Assembly: GCA_018715765.1 (NCBI GenBank)
Contig: DVKY01000045.1
Location: forward strand, 16,551-80,550
Direction: 5' to 3'
Origin: Fimivicinus intestinavium
GTDB lineage: Bacteria; Bacillota; Clostridia; Oscillospirales; Acutalibacteraceae
DNA: 64,000 nucleotides
The notes under the pieces were generated by a model. It was given only the letters and a program-made list of their open reading frames with translations. It had not been told where the DNA came from and did not search any database. Of the stretch, positions 51,385-60,898 are shown piece by piece; the first letter of the stretch is position 1, and every line of letters starts with the position of its first letter. The position numbers and the translations under genes are program-made.

Positions 51385-52731
51385 ATGAACGCTCAACCAC
51401 CGGGCGCCCTGCGCCAACCGCCACGCAGGCAAGCGCTGGCCAAAGCGCTTTGCGCCGTTGCGTTCGCGCTGGGCATTTGCGCTTTGTGCGTGTTATTTTT
51501 GCCGGTTCTGAACGGTGTTTTTAACAACATATCCTATACGCTTACCGGCTATCAGCTTCTGACCGCCTCGCTGCGTGTGAATCGCACAGTGCTCGCCCTT
51601 CCCCTCTCCCTGCGGCTGCCGCTTGCCGGCGTGCTGCTGTGCTGTGCGGCGGGCAGCGTTTTGCTTGCGTGCAAAAAGGCACAGGCCGCCGGAGTGCTCT
51701 ATGCCGGCGGCGCGCTGTGTGCCGTGATGCTGCTTTCCGGCAGCGCCGCCTTGCAGCAGGCAGTTGCATCCGCCGGTGTGGATAACATCGCCCTTTCCAT
51801 GCGCGCAGGCTTTTTTCTCGCGCTGCTGCTGCCTTTGCTTGCCGCAGCGCTGAGCCTGCTTTCCACGGGGATACAAAGCTTTGCCAAATCCGTTTTCCTA
51901 GCTGCGGCCTGCGTCTCTATCGGCGCGGTCGCTTTGATCTGTATCTATATGGTCCTGCAAGGGGCGCCGGCCATTTATCAGATCGGGTTGAAGGAATTCC
52001 TCTTTTCTACCGATTGGAGTCCTACAGCGGATCATCCCTCCTACGGCATCGCCTACATGGTGCTGGCCTCCGTTTTCGGCACAGCGGGGGCTGTGCTGCT
52101 GGGGGTGCCTGTCGGCCTATTGACAGCGGTCTTTCTCGCAGAGCTTGCACCGCGCTGGCTGTGCAAAATTGTCCGCCCCGCCGTGGAGCTGCTCGCAGGT
52201 ATCCCCTCCGTCATCTTCGGCTTTTTCGGCATGCGTGTGATCGTGCCGGGGCTGCGCGAGCTGTTCCCGGGCCGCACGAACGGCGACAGCCTCCTGGCCG
52301 TCATCCTGATTCTCGCCATGATGATCCTGCCGACCATCATCAACGTTTCGCAAAACGCGCTGGAGGCGGTGCCTGTTTCTTATAAGGAGGCCTCTCTGGC
52401 TCTGGGCAACACACACATCGGCACGATCTTCAAGGTGCAGCTTCCGGCCGCCAAATCCGGCATTCTGGCGGGTGTGATCCTTGGAGTGGGCAGGGCGATC
52501 GGGGAGACCATGGCGATCATCATGGTTGCGGGCAATACGGTATCCTTCCCCCACCTGTTCGGCGCCGTGCGGCCGCTGACCTCAGGCATTGCCTTTGAAA
52601 TGGGCTATGCGACCGGGCTGCACCGTCAGGCGCTGTTTGGCATCGGGCTTGTCCTGTTCCTGTTTTTAATGCTCATCAATATCCTGTTCACCTGGATTTC
52701 CAAGAAAGGAGTGGGGGAAGGTGAAAAATAG
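51385..52731 (+). CDS. pstC: phosphate ABC transporter permease PstC with N-terminal membrane extension
   Basis: 448 residues, about 150 longer than usual. The C-terminal 285 residues are a normal PstC: SVFLAAACVSIGAVALICIYM helix, FLFSTDWSP, PVELLAGIPSVIFGFFGM-type ELLAGIPSVIFGFFG near 270, and the EAA loop EAVPVSYKEASLALGNTHIGTIFKVQLP near 330. The first 160 residues add about four hydrophobic helices (20-42, 72-95, 98-120, 138-160) with a short outside loop NNISYTLTGYQLLTAS. I do not recognise this part. It follows AGGTGA and overlaps pstA by 11 bases. Confidence 0.93.
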   Translation: MNAQPPGALRQPPRRQALAKALCAVAFALGICALCVLFLPVLNGVFNNISYTLTGYQLLTASLRVNRTVLALPLSLRLPLAGVLLCCAAGSVLLACKKAQAAGVLYAGGALCAVMLLSGSAALQQAVASAGVDNIALSMRAGFFLALLLPLLAAALSLLSTGIQSFAKSVFLAAACVSIGAVALICIYMVLQGAPAIYQIGLKEFLFSTDWSPTADHPSYGIAYMVLASVFGTAGAVLLGVPVGLLTAVFLAELAPRWLCKIVRPAVELLAGIPSVIFGFFGMRVIVPGLRELFPGRTNGDSLLAVILILAMMILPTIINVSQNALEAVPVSYKEASLALGNTHIGTIFKVQLPAAKSGILAGVILGVGRAIGETMAIIMVAGNTVSFPHLFGAVRPLTSGIAFEMGYATGLHRQALFGIGLVLFLFLMLINILFTWISKKGVGEGEK

Positions 52732-53614
52732 GCAATCCCATCTCCCTGGTGCGCTTGCCGGAAGGCGGTTTCGCCTCAAGGATACGCTGCTGCGGGCGCT
52801 GATCTACCTGTGCGCGTTCTGCACCGTCGCCATCCTGATCGCGATCCTCGGGCACATTTTATGGAACGGGCTGCCCCATATATCATGGGAGTTTCTCTCC
52901 AGCACCTATTCCGCCAGCCGGACGGGAAGCAAGGGGATTCTCCCCATGATGATCAACACCCTTTATGTCGTCGTTATCACGCTGCTGATTGCCGTACCAA
53001 TCGGCGTATGCTGCGCAGTTTATCTCACGCAGTACGCCAAAAAGGGCCGGCTTGTGCGCGCCATCCGTTTTGCCACCGAGGTGCTCTCCGGCATTCCCTC
53101 TATCATTTTCGGCCTGTTCGGCTATGCGGTGTTCTGTATCAGCTTCCAGCTGCAATACAGCATCCTCGCCGGCTGCCTGACAATGGCCATTTGTATTCTA
53201 CCCACGATTGTGCGCACCACGGAGGAAGCGCTCATTGCCGTCCCGCAGGGATACCTGGAGGGGGCGATGGCGCTGGGAGCCTCTAAGCTGCGGGTGATTT
53301 TTTCCATCCTGCTGCCCTGCGCCATGCCTGGAATTGCCACTGCTGTGGTGCTCGCCATGGGACGCATCGTCGGCGAAACAGCGGCACTGCTCTTTACGGT
53401 GGGCGTTTCCGGCTTCCGCCTGCCGGAAGAGCTTTTCGGCCATATGATGGGCCAGGGCTGCACGCTCTCCCTCTTTCTCTACACCTCAGCCATGGAGGCG
53501 CGCGACCCGATTTCCGTCCCCTACGCCACAGCGGCAGTGCTGCTGATTCTGGTCTTCCTGCTCAACCGCGTAGCGGGCCTCACGGCCCGTGCGCTGCGTA
53601 AAAAGCAGAGCTGA
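52721..53614 (+). CDS. pstA: phosphate ABC transporter permease PstA
   Basis: 297 residues with six hydrophobic helices. Typical blocks: TLYVVVITLLIAVPIGVCCAVYL near 85, FATEVLSGIPSIIFGLFGYAVF near 115 and the EAA loop EALIAVPQGYLEGAMALGASKLRVIFSILLP-type at about 165-195, followed by GRIVGETAALLFT. The GTG start lies inside the pstC end behind GGGGGAAG, so the genes are coupled. Forms the membrane channel with PstC. Confidence 0.95.
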   Translation: MKNRQSHLPGALAGRRFRLKDTLLRALIYLCAFCTVAILIAILGHILWNGLPHISWEFLSSTYSASRTGSKGILPMMINTLYVVVITLLIAVPIGVCCAVYLTQYAKKGRLVRAIRFATEVLSGIPSIIFGLFGYAVFCISFQLQYSILAGCLTMAICILPTIVRTTEEALIAVPQGYLEGAMALGASKLRVIFSILLPCAMPGIATAVVLAMGRIVGETAALLFTVGVSGFRLPEELFGHMMGQGCTLSLFLYTSAMEARDPISVPYATAAVLLILVFLLNRVAGLTARALRKKQS

Positions 53615-53638
53615 CCATTGATGAAAGGAACCGAACAC

Positions 53639-54397
53639 ATGAATCATCCCAAAATCGCCCTGCGTGATTTGAACCTATATTATGGTGACTTTCACGCTCT
53701 GAAGGGCCTGACAATGGAAATTCCAGAGCGGGAAATCACCGCATTCATCGGCCCCTCCGGCTGCGGGAAATCCACCTGCCTGAAAACGCTCAACCGCATG
53801 AACGACCTTGTGGAGGGGTGCCGGATCACTGGCGGCGTTCTCATCGACGGAGAGGATATCTACGCCCCGCAGACGAACGTCACTCTGCTGCGCAAGCGTG
53901 CCGGCATGGTTTTTCAAAAGCCGAACCCCTTCCCTATGTCCGTCTATGACAATATCGCCTACGGGCCGCGTGTTCACGGAGTCAAAAAAAAACATCTGCT
54001 GGATGAAATTGTGGAACGCTCTCTGCGCGAGGCCGCGCTTTGGGACGAGGTGAAGGACCGCCTTAAAAAATCGGCGCTCGGCCTTTCCGGCGGCCAGCAT
54101 CAGCGCCTTTGCATCGCCCGCGCCCTGGCTGTAGAGCCGGATATTTTACTCATGGACGAGCCGACAAGCGCGCTTGACCCGATCTCCACCACAAAAATCG
54201 AGGATTTAATGGCGGAGCTGAAAAAAAAGTATACCGTTGTGATCGTTACCCACAACATGCAGCAAGCCGCCCGCATCAGCGACCGCACCGCTTTCTTCCT
54301 GCTGGGCGAGCTCGTGGAATATGACGCGACCCAGACAATGTTCAGCATGCCGCGTGACAAGCGCACGGAGGATTATATCACCGGCCGGTTTGGTTGA
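53639..54397 (+). CDS. pstB: phosphate ABC transporter ATPase
   Basis: 252 residues. Walker A GPSGCGKSTCLKTLNRMND near 38, Q-loop MVFQKPNPFPMSVYDN near 88 (PstB-specific FPMSVYDN), signature LSGGQHQRLCIARAL near 148, Walker B ILLMDEPTSALDP near 168 and switch VIVTHNMQQAARISD near 198. It energises phosphate uptake. The ATG at 53639 has AAAGGA 9 bases ahead; an upstream ATG seven codons earlier overlaps that site. Confidence 0.96.
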   Translation: MNHPKIALRDLNLYYGDFHALKGLTMEIPEREITAFIGPSGCGKSTCLKTLNRMNDLVEGCRITGGVLIDGEDIYAPQTNVTLLRKRAGMVFQKPNPFPMSVYDNIAYGPRVHGVKKKHLLDEIVERSLREAALWDEVKDRLKKSALGLSGGQHQRLCIARALAVEPDILLMDEPTSALDPISTTKIEDLMAELKKKYTVVIVTHNMQQAARISDRTAFFLLGELVEYDATQTMFSMPRDKRTEDYITGRFG

Positions 54398-54477
54398 CCG
54401 GGAACCGCCCGCCGTCAGCCGGTATGCTTATGCGGCCGGCAGCAGAAAGGGCCAAGCCAGAGAAAGGATGGCGAAGA

Positions 54478-55161
54478 ATGCCAAGGAACCTGTTTGAACG
54501 CGAAATGCGTGATTTAAAAGAAAGCCTTGTTGACATGGGGCATTTGATCGATACCATTTTGGCAGAAACGCTGCGCATGCTTCATCAGCCGGAGAACGGC
54601 ACCGCAGCGGAAGTGGCAAAACGCGAAGAGGCCGTTAACACCATGGAGCGCCGCATTGAGGACAGCTGCGTCAATATCATCGCGCTGCAGCAGCCTCTGG
54701 CCCGTGATTTGCGCACCATTACCGCCACGCTGAAGATCGTGACGGATATGGAACGTATCTCTGATCAGTGCTGCGATATCTGTGAAATTTTGTGTGCGCT
54801 CGCCCCTGTGAGCGATGGCGCCAAGCCCCCTGCCCATCTGGGAGAAATGCTGGAGCAGGCCCGCAGCATGTTTGACGATGCACTCTCCGCCTTTGTTTCC
54901 CACGAGATAGCGCTCGCCTATCAGGTATGCGGCCGGGACGACGAGGTGGATGCCATGTTTTCCCGCATCATTCTCGAAATCTGCGCCGCAATTGAAGGGC
55001 AGCCCGTCGTTGTGCCGCGCGGCGCGGATTATATGTTCATCGCCAAGTACATTGAGCGGATTGCCGACCATGCCACCAATATCGCAGAATGGACCATTTT
55101 CATTGAAACGGGAGAGCACCCGGAGCTAAATCATGGAAATCCTCCCCGTTCGTCGGAGTAA
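54478..55161 (+). CDS. phoU: phosphate-signalling regulator PhoU
   Basis: 227 residues, two PhoU three-helix repeats: NLFEREMRDLKESLVDMGHLID at the start, then RIEDSCVNIIALQQPLARDLRTITATLKIVTDMERISDQ-type in repeat 1 and ALAYQVCGRDDEVDAMF with YIERIADHATNIAEWTIF in repeat 2 (metal-binding E/D xxRxxDH sites). It connects the Pst transporter with PhoR. The ATG at 54478 follows AAAGGA; the open frame upstream overlaps the pstB stop but has no site. Confidence 0.95.
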   Translation: MPRNLFEREMRDLKESLVDMGHLIDTILAETLRMLHQPENGTAAEVAKREEAVNTMERRIEDSCVNIIALQQPLARDLRTITATLKIVTDMERISDQCCDICEILCALAPVSDGAKPPAHLGEMLEQARSMFDDALSAFVSHEIALAYQVCGRDDEVDAMFSRIILEICAAIEGQPVVVPRGADYMFIAKYIERIADHATNIAEWTIFIETGEHPELNHGNPPRSSE

Positions 55162-55175
55162 GCGTGGGAAAGCCG

Positions 55176-55203
55176 TTGCAATTCATCCGCTTTGTGGTAG
55201 AAT
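55176..55203 (+). promoter_or_regulatory. promoter of the GH95 gene
   Basis: TTGCAA (55176-55181), 16 bases, TAGAAT (55198-55203). The GH95 gene can therefore be expressed apart from the pst operon. Confidence 0.6.
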
Positions 55204-55245
55204 GGGCCTAGAAACTTCACAAAAATCCGGATGAGGTGAGCCCCT

Positions 55246-57546
55246 ATGAAACCATACCGATTGATGTACCGCTCCCCTGCCCTGGCTGACCGGGCCGGCG
55301 AGGAGCAGGCCTGGGAGCGGTTCTCACTCCCTTTGGGCAACGGTTATTTTGGCGCCAATGTCTTCGGCCGCACTGATACGGAGCGCATTCAGCTCACGGA
55401 AAAATCTCTCTCCAACCCTTATGGGTTAGGCGGGCTGAATAATTTTTCTGAAGTCTATCTGGAATTCGGGCATACACAAGTGGAGCAATATGAGCGCGGG
55501 CTGTCGCTCAACGAGGCTATAGCCTATGTCAAATACCGCTGCGAGGGGGTGCGGTATGAGCGCACCTATTTCACCAGTTACCCGGATCAGGTCATGGTCA
55601 TCCATCTGACCGCCTCCGCCCCCGCGTCTCTGAGCTTTACGCTGCGCCCCACCATTCCCTATCTGCGGAATTATGGCCTTAAGAAAGGCGACCAAGCCGG
55701 GAAAAGCGGCCGCGTCACCGCCAGCAGGGATACGCTGACCTTATCCGGCAAAATGCATTATTATCAAATCCTTTTTGAGGGGCAGTTCCGGGTGCTGCCG
55801 CAGGGCGGCCAGTTATCCATTCAGCAGGATGCGCAGGGGGATCACGCCGCCATCCGCGTCGAGGAAGCGGATTCCGCTCTGATCCTGATCGCGCTCGGCA
55901 CCAATTATCGGATGGAAAGCCGCGTTTTCCTGGAACCAGACCGGGAAAAGAAGCTCGCCCCCTACCCGCATCCGCACGAACAGGTTTCCGCTGTTTTAAG
56001 CGCTGCCAGTGAAAAAAGCTATGAGACCCTTTATCAGCGCCATTTGGCGGATTATACACAGTATTTTGACCGTGCGTCGGTCGATTTCGGTGGGGAAGGC
56101 GTTAATATCCCCACTTATAAGCTGCTTCGGCATTATCAGAAATATGCCGCAGAGTCAAGGCGGCGCCGTCGGGTACACCTCGCGCCAAAGGAGGATGCAA
56201 AAGCGCGTTATCTGGAGGAGCTCTATTTTCAATACGGCCGCTATCTGCTGATCGCCTCCTCCCGTCAGGGCACGCCGCCCGCCAACCTGCAAGGCACCTG
56301 GAATTGCCATGATAACCCGCCCTGGAGCTGCGGCTACTGGCACAATATCAACGTCCAAATGAATTACTGGCCTGCATTTTCCACCAATCTGGCGGAAATG
56401 TTCTCAGCCTATGCGGAGTATAACCGCGCCTATCTCCCGCTGGCAGAGCGCATGGCAGATGCATATATTGAGCGTCTGCACAAAAATCACCTGGAAGCCC
56501 CCGGCCAAAATGGATGGACGATCGGCACCGGCGGATGGCTCTATACAATAGAAGGCTCCAGCCCTCATTCCGGCCCCGGAACCGGCGCTTTTACCTCCAT
56601 GCTTTTCTGGGATTATTATGCTTTCACAAAAGACCGGCGCGTGCTCGAGCAGATCTATCCCGTTTTATATGGAATGGCGCGCTTTCTCTCCAAAACGCTG
56701 GAGGAGAGAAGCGGCAAGCTGCTGGTGACCGCTTCCGCTTCCCCGGAGCAGCGCAAAAACAATGCGTATTATATGACGGAAGGCTGTGCTTTCGATCAGC
56801 AGATGGTATGGGAAAACCACAAAAACACCATCCAGGCGGCGCAGGAGCTTGGCTGCGAGAATGCGCTTATTCAAACGCTGCGGGAACAGCTTGGCAGACT
56901 CGACCCCGTTTTAATCGGTGCTTCTGGTCAGATCAAGGAGTTTCGGGAAGAGGAGAAATATGGGGAGATCGGTGAACCGCATCACCGTCACATCTCGCAT
57001 TTGGTAGGGCTGTACCCCGGCACGCTGATCTCCAGGAATACGCCCGAATGGATGAAAGCGGCCAAGGTGACGCTCAATAAGCGCGGCGACCGATCCACCG
57101 GCTGGGCCATGGCGCACCGCATCAACCTCTGGGCGCGCGCAGGGGAGGGTGACCGCGCCCACAAGCTTTACAGTGATCTGTTGCGCTACGGTACGCTGCC
57201 AAACCTGTGGGATACGCATCCGCCCTTTCAGATCGACGGCAACTTCGGCGGTACGGCAGGCGTAGCCGAAATGCTGCTGCAAAGCCATGCCGGAGCAATC
57301 GAGCTTTTACCCGCTCTGCCGGATGCCTGGCCGGATGGCGCTTTTCAGGGGCTTGTGGCCCGAGGAAACTTTGTGGTGGATGCCCAGTGGAAAAACAAGC
57401 ATCTAATCCGCGCCCATATCTTTGCCCGCGTAAGCGGCGATTGTCACATTCACACCCCTGATGGGGCAGATGCCTCCTTTCTCTTGCGGGAGGGTGAAGC
57501 GCTGGATTATACGGCAGAAAACGGATGGCAGAAAACGACGGCCTGA
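55246..57546 (+). CDS. GH95 glycoside hydrolase (alpha-L-fucosidase type)
   Basis: 766 residues. N-terminal beta domain to about 250 (SLPLGNGYFGANVFG, EKSLSNPYG), linker, then an (alpha/alpha)6 barrel with GTPPANLQGTWN near 340, WHNINVQMNYWPA near 365, TIGTGGWLYT, a VTASASPEQ segment near 492 and HPPFQIDGNFGGTAG near 656, ending with a small C-terminal beta domain. The Asn pair, the Glu of ASPE and the Asp of QIDGNFG match the catalytic residues known from Bifidobacterium AfcA. No signal peptide, so it acts inside. It has GAGGTGA and its own promoter; position between phoU and phoP is unusual. Substrate within GH95 (fucosyl or galactosyl) is unsure. Confidence 0.9.
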   Translation: MKPYRLMYRSPALADRAGEEQAWERFSLPLGNGYFGANVFGRTDTERIQLTEKSLSNPYGLGGLNNFSEVYLEFGHTQVEQYERGLSLNEAIAYVKYRCEGVRYERTYFTSYPDQVMVIHLTASAPASLSFTLRPTIPYLRNYGLKKGDQAGKSGRVTASRDTLTLSGKMHYYQILFEGQFRVLPQGGQLSIQQDAQGDHAAIRVEEADSALILIALGTNYRMESRVFLEPDREKKLAPYPHPHEQVSAVLSAASEKSYETLYQRHLADYTQYFDRASVDFGGEGVNIPTYKLLRHYQKYAAESRRRRRVHLAPKEDAKARYLEELYFQYGRYLLIASSRQGTPPANLQGTWNCHDNPPWSCGYWHNINVQMNYWPAFSTNLAEMFSAYAEYNRAYLPLAERMADAYIERLHKNHLEAPGQNGWTIGTGGWLYTIEGSSPHSGPGTGAFTSMLFWDYYAFTKDRRVLEQIYPVLYGMARFLSKTLEERSGKLLVTASASPEQRKNNAYYMTEGCAFDQQMVWENHKNTIQAAQELGCENALIQTLREQLGRLDPVLIGASGQIKEFREEEKYGEIGEPHHRHISHLVGLYPGTLISRNTPEWMKAAKVTLNKRGDRSTGWAMAHRINLWARAGEGDRAHKLYSDLLRYGTLPNLWDTHPPFQIDGNFGGTAGVAEMLLQSHAGAIELLPALPDAWPDGAFQGLVARGNFVVDAQWKNKHLIRAHIFARVSGDCHIHTPDGADASFLLREGEALDYTAENGWQKTTA

Positions 57547-57630
57547 GCCACCGATCCTCTCAAAACAATCCTCTGGCAGCGGCTGCAAAGCCGGTCTGCT
57601 GCATCTCTTCTGAAGGGAGCCAACCTAATT

Positions 57631-58353
57631 ATGCCCCTGGTTTATATTGTGGATGATGAAGCCAATATCCGCCAGCTTGCGGCCTTTGGGCTAGCGGACG
57701 CAGGCTTTGAGACCGAAAGCTTTTCCTCCGGCAGCGAGGTGCTGCACGCAATGCAGCAAAAAATGCCGGACGCTCTGGTGCTGGACTGGATGATGCCCCC
57801 TCCCGATGGACTAAGCGTCTGCCGCAGCATTCGGGACAACCCGGCGCAGAGGCATCTGCCCATTCTTCTGCTCACAGCCCGCGGAGAGGAAGGGGACCGC
57901 GTATTCGGCCTGGAATTCGGTGCGGACGATTATATGACCAAGCCCTTCAGCGTGAAGGAGCTGGCTGCCCGCATCAAGGCTCTGCTGCGCCGTGCGGACT
58001 ACCTCAACAGCACCGAGGAAACGCTGACGCGCGGCGCGCTCACCATGGATCTCGCCCGGCACCAGCTCACCAAAAATGGCACGCCCATCGCACTCTCCCT
58101 GCGGGAATTCGAGCTGCTATATGAGCTGATGAAAAAGCCCGGCCGGGTGCTGACGCGCGAAATGCTATTGGAGCGCGTCTGGAAAACCGCTTTTTTTGGC
58201 GACACACGCACAGTGGACGTTCACATCCGTTACCTGCGCCAGAAGATAGAGGATGAACCGGAGCATCCACAATATATCCTGACAGTCCGCGGAGTGGGGT
58301 ATTGCTTTGCAGAAGAGACAGGGCGCCCTGCCCCAGAGGGAGGCCGCCGATGA
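57631..58353 (+). CDS. phoP: PhoP-type response regulator
   Basis: 240 residues, OmpR/PhoB family. Receiver domain: acidic pair in VDDE near 7, phospho-acceptor Asp of LVLDWMMPP near 53, Thr of LLTARGEE near 83 and Lys of MTKPFS near 106. The winged-helix DNA-binding domain (about 130-225) has LSLREFELLYELMKKPGRVLTRE, DTRTVDVHIRYLRQKIE and VRGVGYCF. With the kinase encoded next it should recognise the Pho box upstream of pstS. The start lies behind AAGGGAG. Overlaps phoR as ATGA. Confidence 0.93.
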   Translation: MPLVYIVDDEANIRQLAAFGLADAGFETESFSSGSEVLHAMQQKMPDALVLDWMMPPPDGLSVCRSIRDNPAQRHLPILLLTARGEEGDRVFGLEFGADDYMTKPFSVKELAARIKALLRRADYLNSTEETLTRGALTMDLARHQLTKNGTPIALSLREFELLYELMKKPGRVLTREMLLERVWKTAFFGDTRTVDVHIRYLRQKIEDEPEHPQYILTVRGVGYCFAEETGRPAPEGGRR

Positions 58354-60071
58354 AAAAGCACCTGATCCGTTTATTTTCTCTTTCTGCCGTGATCAGCCTG
58401 ATCGCGGCTTTTCTGCTGTCCATGCCGCTTGTGCAGCAGCATAATCTGCGTCAAACACAGGCGCAGTTGAAAAGCATTCTGGTCGTGCTCAGCAGTGCAT
58501 GGGAAGATGCTCCGGCAGAAGAGCCGGACGCCTTTTCCGACCGCTGCGCCGCCGCTCTGGCTGGGAATGGGCTTAATATCCGCCTTACGCTTTTGGATGC
58601 AAACGGGTATGTGATTGCCGACAGCAGCTCGGATGCGACACTCGGCCAAAGCCACCTTGACCGCCCGGAGATACAGCAAGCCCTGGCAAGCCAATGGGGG
58701 GCCGACACACGTCAAAGTGAATCCACCGGTACGTTCTATTCCTATGTGGCCTACTCTTCCGGTGGATTCATTTACCGGGCCGCTATGCCTGTGGCAAACG
58801 TTTGGCATTCTGCCCTGCTACTGAACCTGTATTCCCTGACCGGCCTTTTAACCGGGGTAGTCGTCGCGCTGTTTCTCTCCCGCATATGGGCGGCGCGCTC
58901 CTCCAAGCCGGTAGCTGATCTGACTAAAATTGCAAACCGGGTTGCAGCCGGTGATTTTTCACAGCGCGCCCGCCCGGAGGGTGATTTCAAGGAGTTAGGC
59001 AATGCGCTCAACAGCGTCACACAGGAATTGAGCGACACCAGCGACGAGCTGCGCAGGAGCAATGACCGGCTGCATACGATTCTGCAAAGCCTGGATGAAG
59101 GCGTGATTGCCGTTGAAAATGAAAAAATTACGCTGTTGACCAGCCGTGCAAAGCGTATGCTGGGTAAGGTGCCGCAAGGCGCCATCACCTTACCGGCGTG
59201 CGGAGCAAACTATCTCTATTTACAGCAGGTCATTGCTAAGGCGATGCAAACACAGGAGGAAATCGTTGAGGAGATCACGGTTTCCTCCCCATCTCCCCGC
59301 GTTTTACAGGCATACGCAGTCCATTTGGAGGATGCGCCCAACAGCGCCCTTGCCGTTGTCCGAGATGTCACAAAGCTGCACCAGCTGGAGGTAATGCGGC
59401 GGGATTTTGTGGCTAACGTTACCCACGAGCTCAAAACGCCATTGACCTCCATCCGCGGTTATGTGGAGCTTTTGCAGGATGAACGGCGTGACGCACAGAC
59501 ACGAGCAAAATTTTATGAAATCATCGGCATTGAGGCCGACCGGCTTCAACGCCTGATTGACGATCTGCTGGAGCTCTCCAAAATTGAAAACAGCGAACCA
59601 AAAGCGGCGGAAAACCAAAAAACGGATTTAGAAAAAATTGCCCGTGAATCGCTGGAGCGCCTCGCCCCGATGGCTCAAAATCATCATATCACACTTTCAT
59701 CCGAGCTTGCCCCAGGGCTTGCGATCCAGGCGGATCCGGAGCGGATCAGCCAGCTTTTTACCAATCTGATTCAAAATGCAGTCAAATATAACCGCCCCGG
59801 CGGCAGCGTCTCCATATCTACACAGGCGATACGCGGTATGGCGGTAATCCGCGTCCAGGATACCGGCATCGGCATCCCGCAAGAAAGCCTTCCCAGAATT
59901 TTTGAGCGGTTTTACCGCGTGGATAAAGGCCGCTCGCGAGAATTAGGCGGCACAGGGCTTGGCCTTTCCATTGTCAAGCATATTGTGCAGCTCTATGGCG
60001 GCGATATCAGCGTGGACAGTGTGCTGGAGCAGGGCACCGTATTCCAGGTGCGCTTCCCGCTGGCGCGGTGA
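58350..60071 (+). CDS. phoR: PhoR-type sensor histidine kinase
   Basis: 573 residues. Two membrane helices (about 7-28 and 160-185) bracket an extracellular domain of about 130 residues; HAMP (about 186-240) and a PAS-like domain (about 248-345) follow. The HisKA box is RRDFVANVTHELKTPLTSIRGY with the phospho-His near 357, then NLIQNAVKYN (N-box) near 471, DTGIGIP (G1) near 509 and GGTGLGLSIVKHI (G2) near 532. The ATG at 58350 behind GGGAGG overlaps the phoP stop. The domain order is that of clostridial PhoR. Confidence 0.93.
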   Translation: MKKHLIRLFSLSAVISLIAAFLLSMPLVQQHNLRQTQAQLKSILVVLSSAWEDAPAEEPDAFSDRCAAALAGNGLNIRLTLLDANGYVIADSSSDATLGQSHLDRPEIQQALASQWGADTRQSESTGTFYSYVAYSSGGFIYRAAMPVANVWHSALLLNLYSLTGLLTGVVVALFLSRIWAARSSKPVADLTKIANRVAAGDFSQRARPEGDFKELGNALNSVTQELSDTSDELRRSNDRLHTILQSLDEGVIAVENEKITLLTSRAKRMLGKVPQGAITLPACGANYLYLQQVIAKAMQTQEEIVEEITVSSPSPRVLQAYAVHLEDAPNSALAVVRDVTKLHQLEVMRRDFVANVTHELKTPLTSIRGYVELLQDERRDAQTRAKFYEIIGIEADRLQRLIDDLLELSKIENSEPKAAENQKTDLEKIARESLERLAPMAQNHHITLSSELAPGLAIQADPERISQLFTNLIQNAVKYNRPGGSVSISTQAIRGMAVIRVQDTGIGIPQESLPRIFERFYRVDKGRSRELGGTGLGLSIVKHIVQLYGGDISVDSVLEQGTVFQVRFPLAR

Positions 60072-60430
60072 GGGAACGCCCAACAGGCGCAAAAAATCCG
60101 GCCTTGAAGCACCATCCGTAAGGAAAGTGCCCCAAGGTTTGTCTATATGTTTAGCGAGCATCGGATTTTGGCACCAATATCCTGATAATTTTATTTTCAA
60201 CCAGCACAAAAAAGTATGAAACGACACACCATGTAGGACCTGACTCCAACTGAAAAATTTTGCTTTTGGAGTGTGCTGTATAAAGAGGTTCTTTTATTTG
60301 CTGAAAGTACTTATGAAAGCATATAACCCACTACGACACTTTCGGAATTGAAAGCTGGCATGGTGGGTTTTCTTTGACAAATTTAATTTCAAGCGATAAA
60401 GCCTCGCTCTTTTCCGCAATCCAAATCTCG
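60072..60430. other. intergenic, lower GC, no gene
   Basis: Right after phoR the sequence becomes AT-richer. It holds an ACTCCAA/TTGGAGT stem near 60244-60275 and the terminator below. No frame with a ribosome site is seen. Confidence 0.5.
60325..60375 (+). terminator. probable terminator of phoPR
   Basis: AACCCAC (60325-60331) pairs with GTGGGTT (60363-60369), with an inner CTTTC/GAAAG; TTTTCTTT follows. It lies 250 bases after phoR and could instead belong to a lost gene. Confidence 0.6.
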
Positions 60431-60898
60431 TTATAGTGTTAATAGTTTGTCGAGTTCGATTGATAATGATTTTTTCATTTTGTCAAGCTCATCGTCTGAC
60501 GGCCTTGCTTCGGGTGAGTTCATTTTTTCTATCGGATACCACCATACAGGACCGGCTTTTTGACCGCACTCATAACCCGTCAGATCACCATTATATCTTG
60601 GAAAGAGATGCCAGTGAAGATGCGAGTCCCCATTTCCGAGAAGCTCACAGTTCATTTTATTTGCACCAAAAGCCTTATATACAGCCTCCGTTACAATTGA
60701 CATTTCTTCTAGAAATTTTAACTTGTAATCTTTATCGAGATAGAACAGCTCTGTTTTATGCTGTTTACACAAAAACAAAGTATATCCTTTGAAATGCTGA
60801 AAATCACCTACAACAACATAACCGGTTTCAAGTTCTTTGACAAAATAAGGATTGTCTCCTCTTTTTATCATTTCAATTCTATCACAGATGAGACACAT
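60431..60898 (-). CDS. HIT-family hydrolase
   Basis: 155 residues. N-terminal CLIC with another Cys/His pair in FLCKQHK (possible zinc site), LETGYVVVGDFQHFKGYTLF and the histidine triad GDSHLHWHLFPR near 97. HIT proteins hydrolyse or transfer nucleotides from dinucleoside or AMP-linked substrates. The ATG at 60898 follows GGAGG. The gene is clearly more AT-rich in third positions than the phoPR region, which suggests recent transfer. Confidence 0.9.
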   Translation of the reverse strand: MCLICDRIEMIKRGDNPYFVKELETGYVVVGDFQHFKGYTLFLCKQHKTELFYLDKDYKLKFLEEMSIVTEAVYKAFGANKMNCELLGNGDSHLHWHLFPRYNGDLTGYECGQKAGPVWWYPIEKMNSPEARPSDDELDKMKKSLSIELDKLLTL

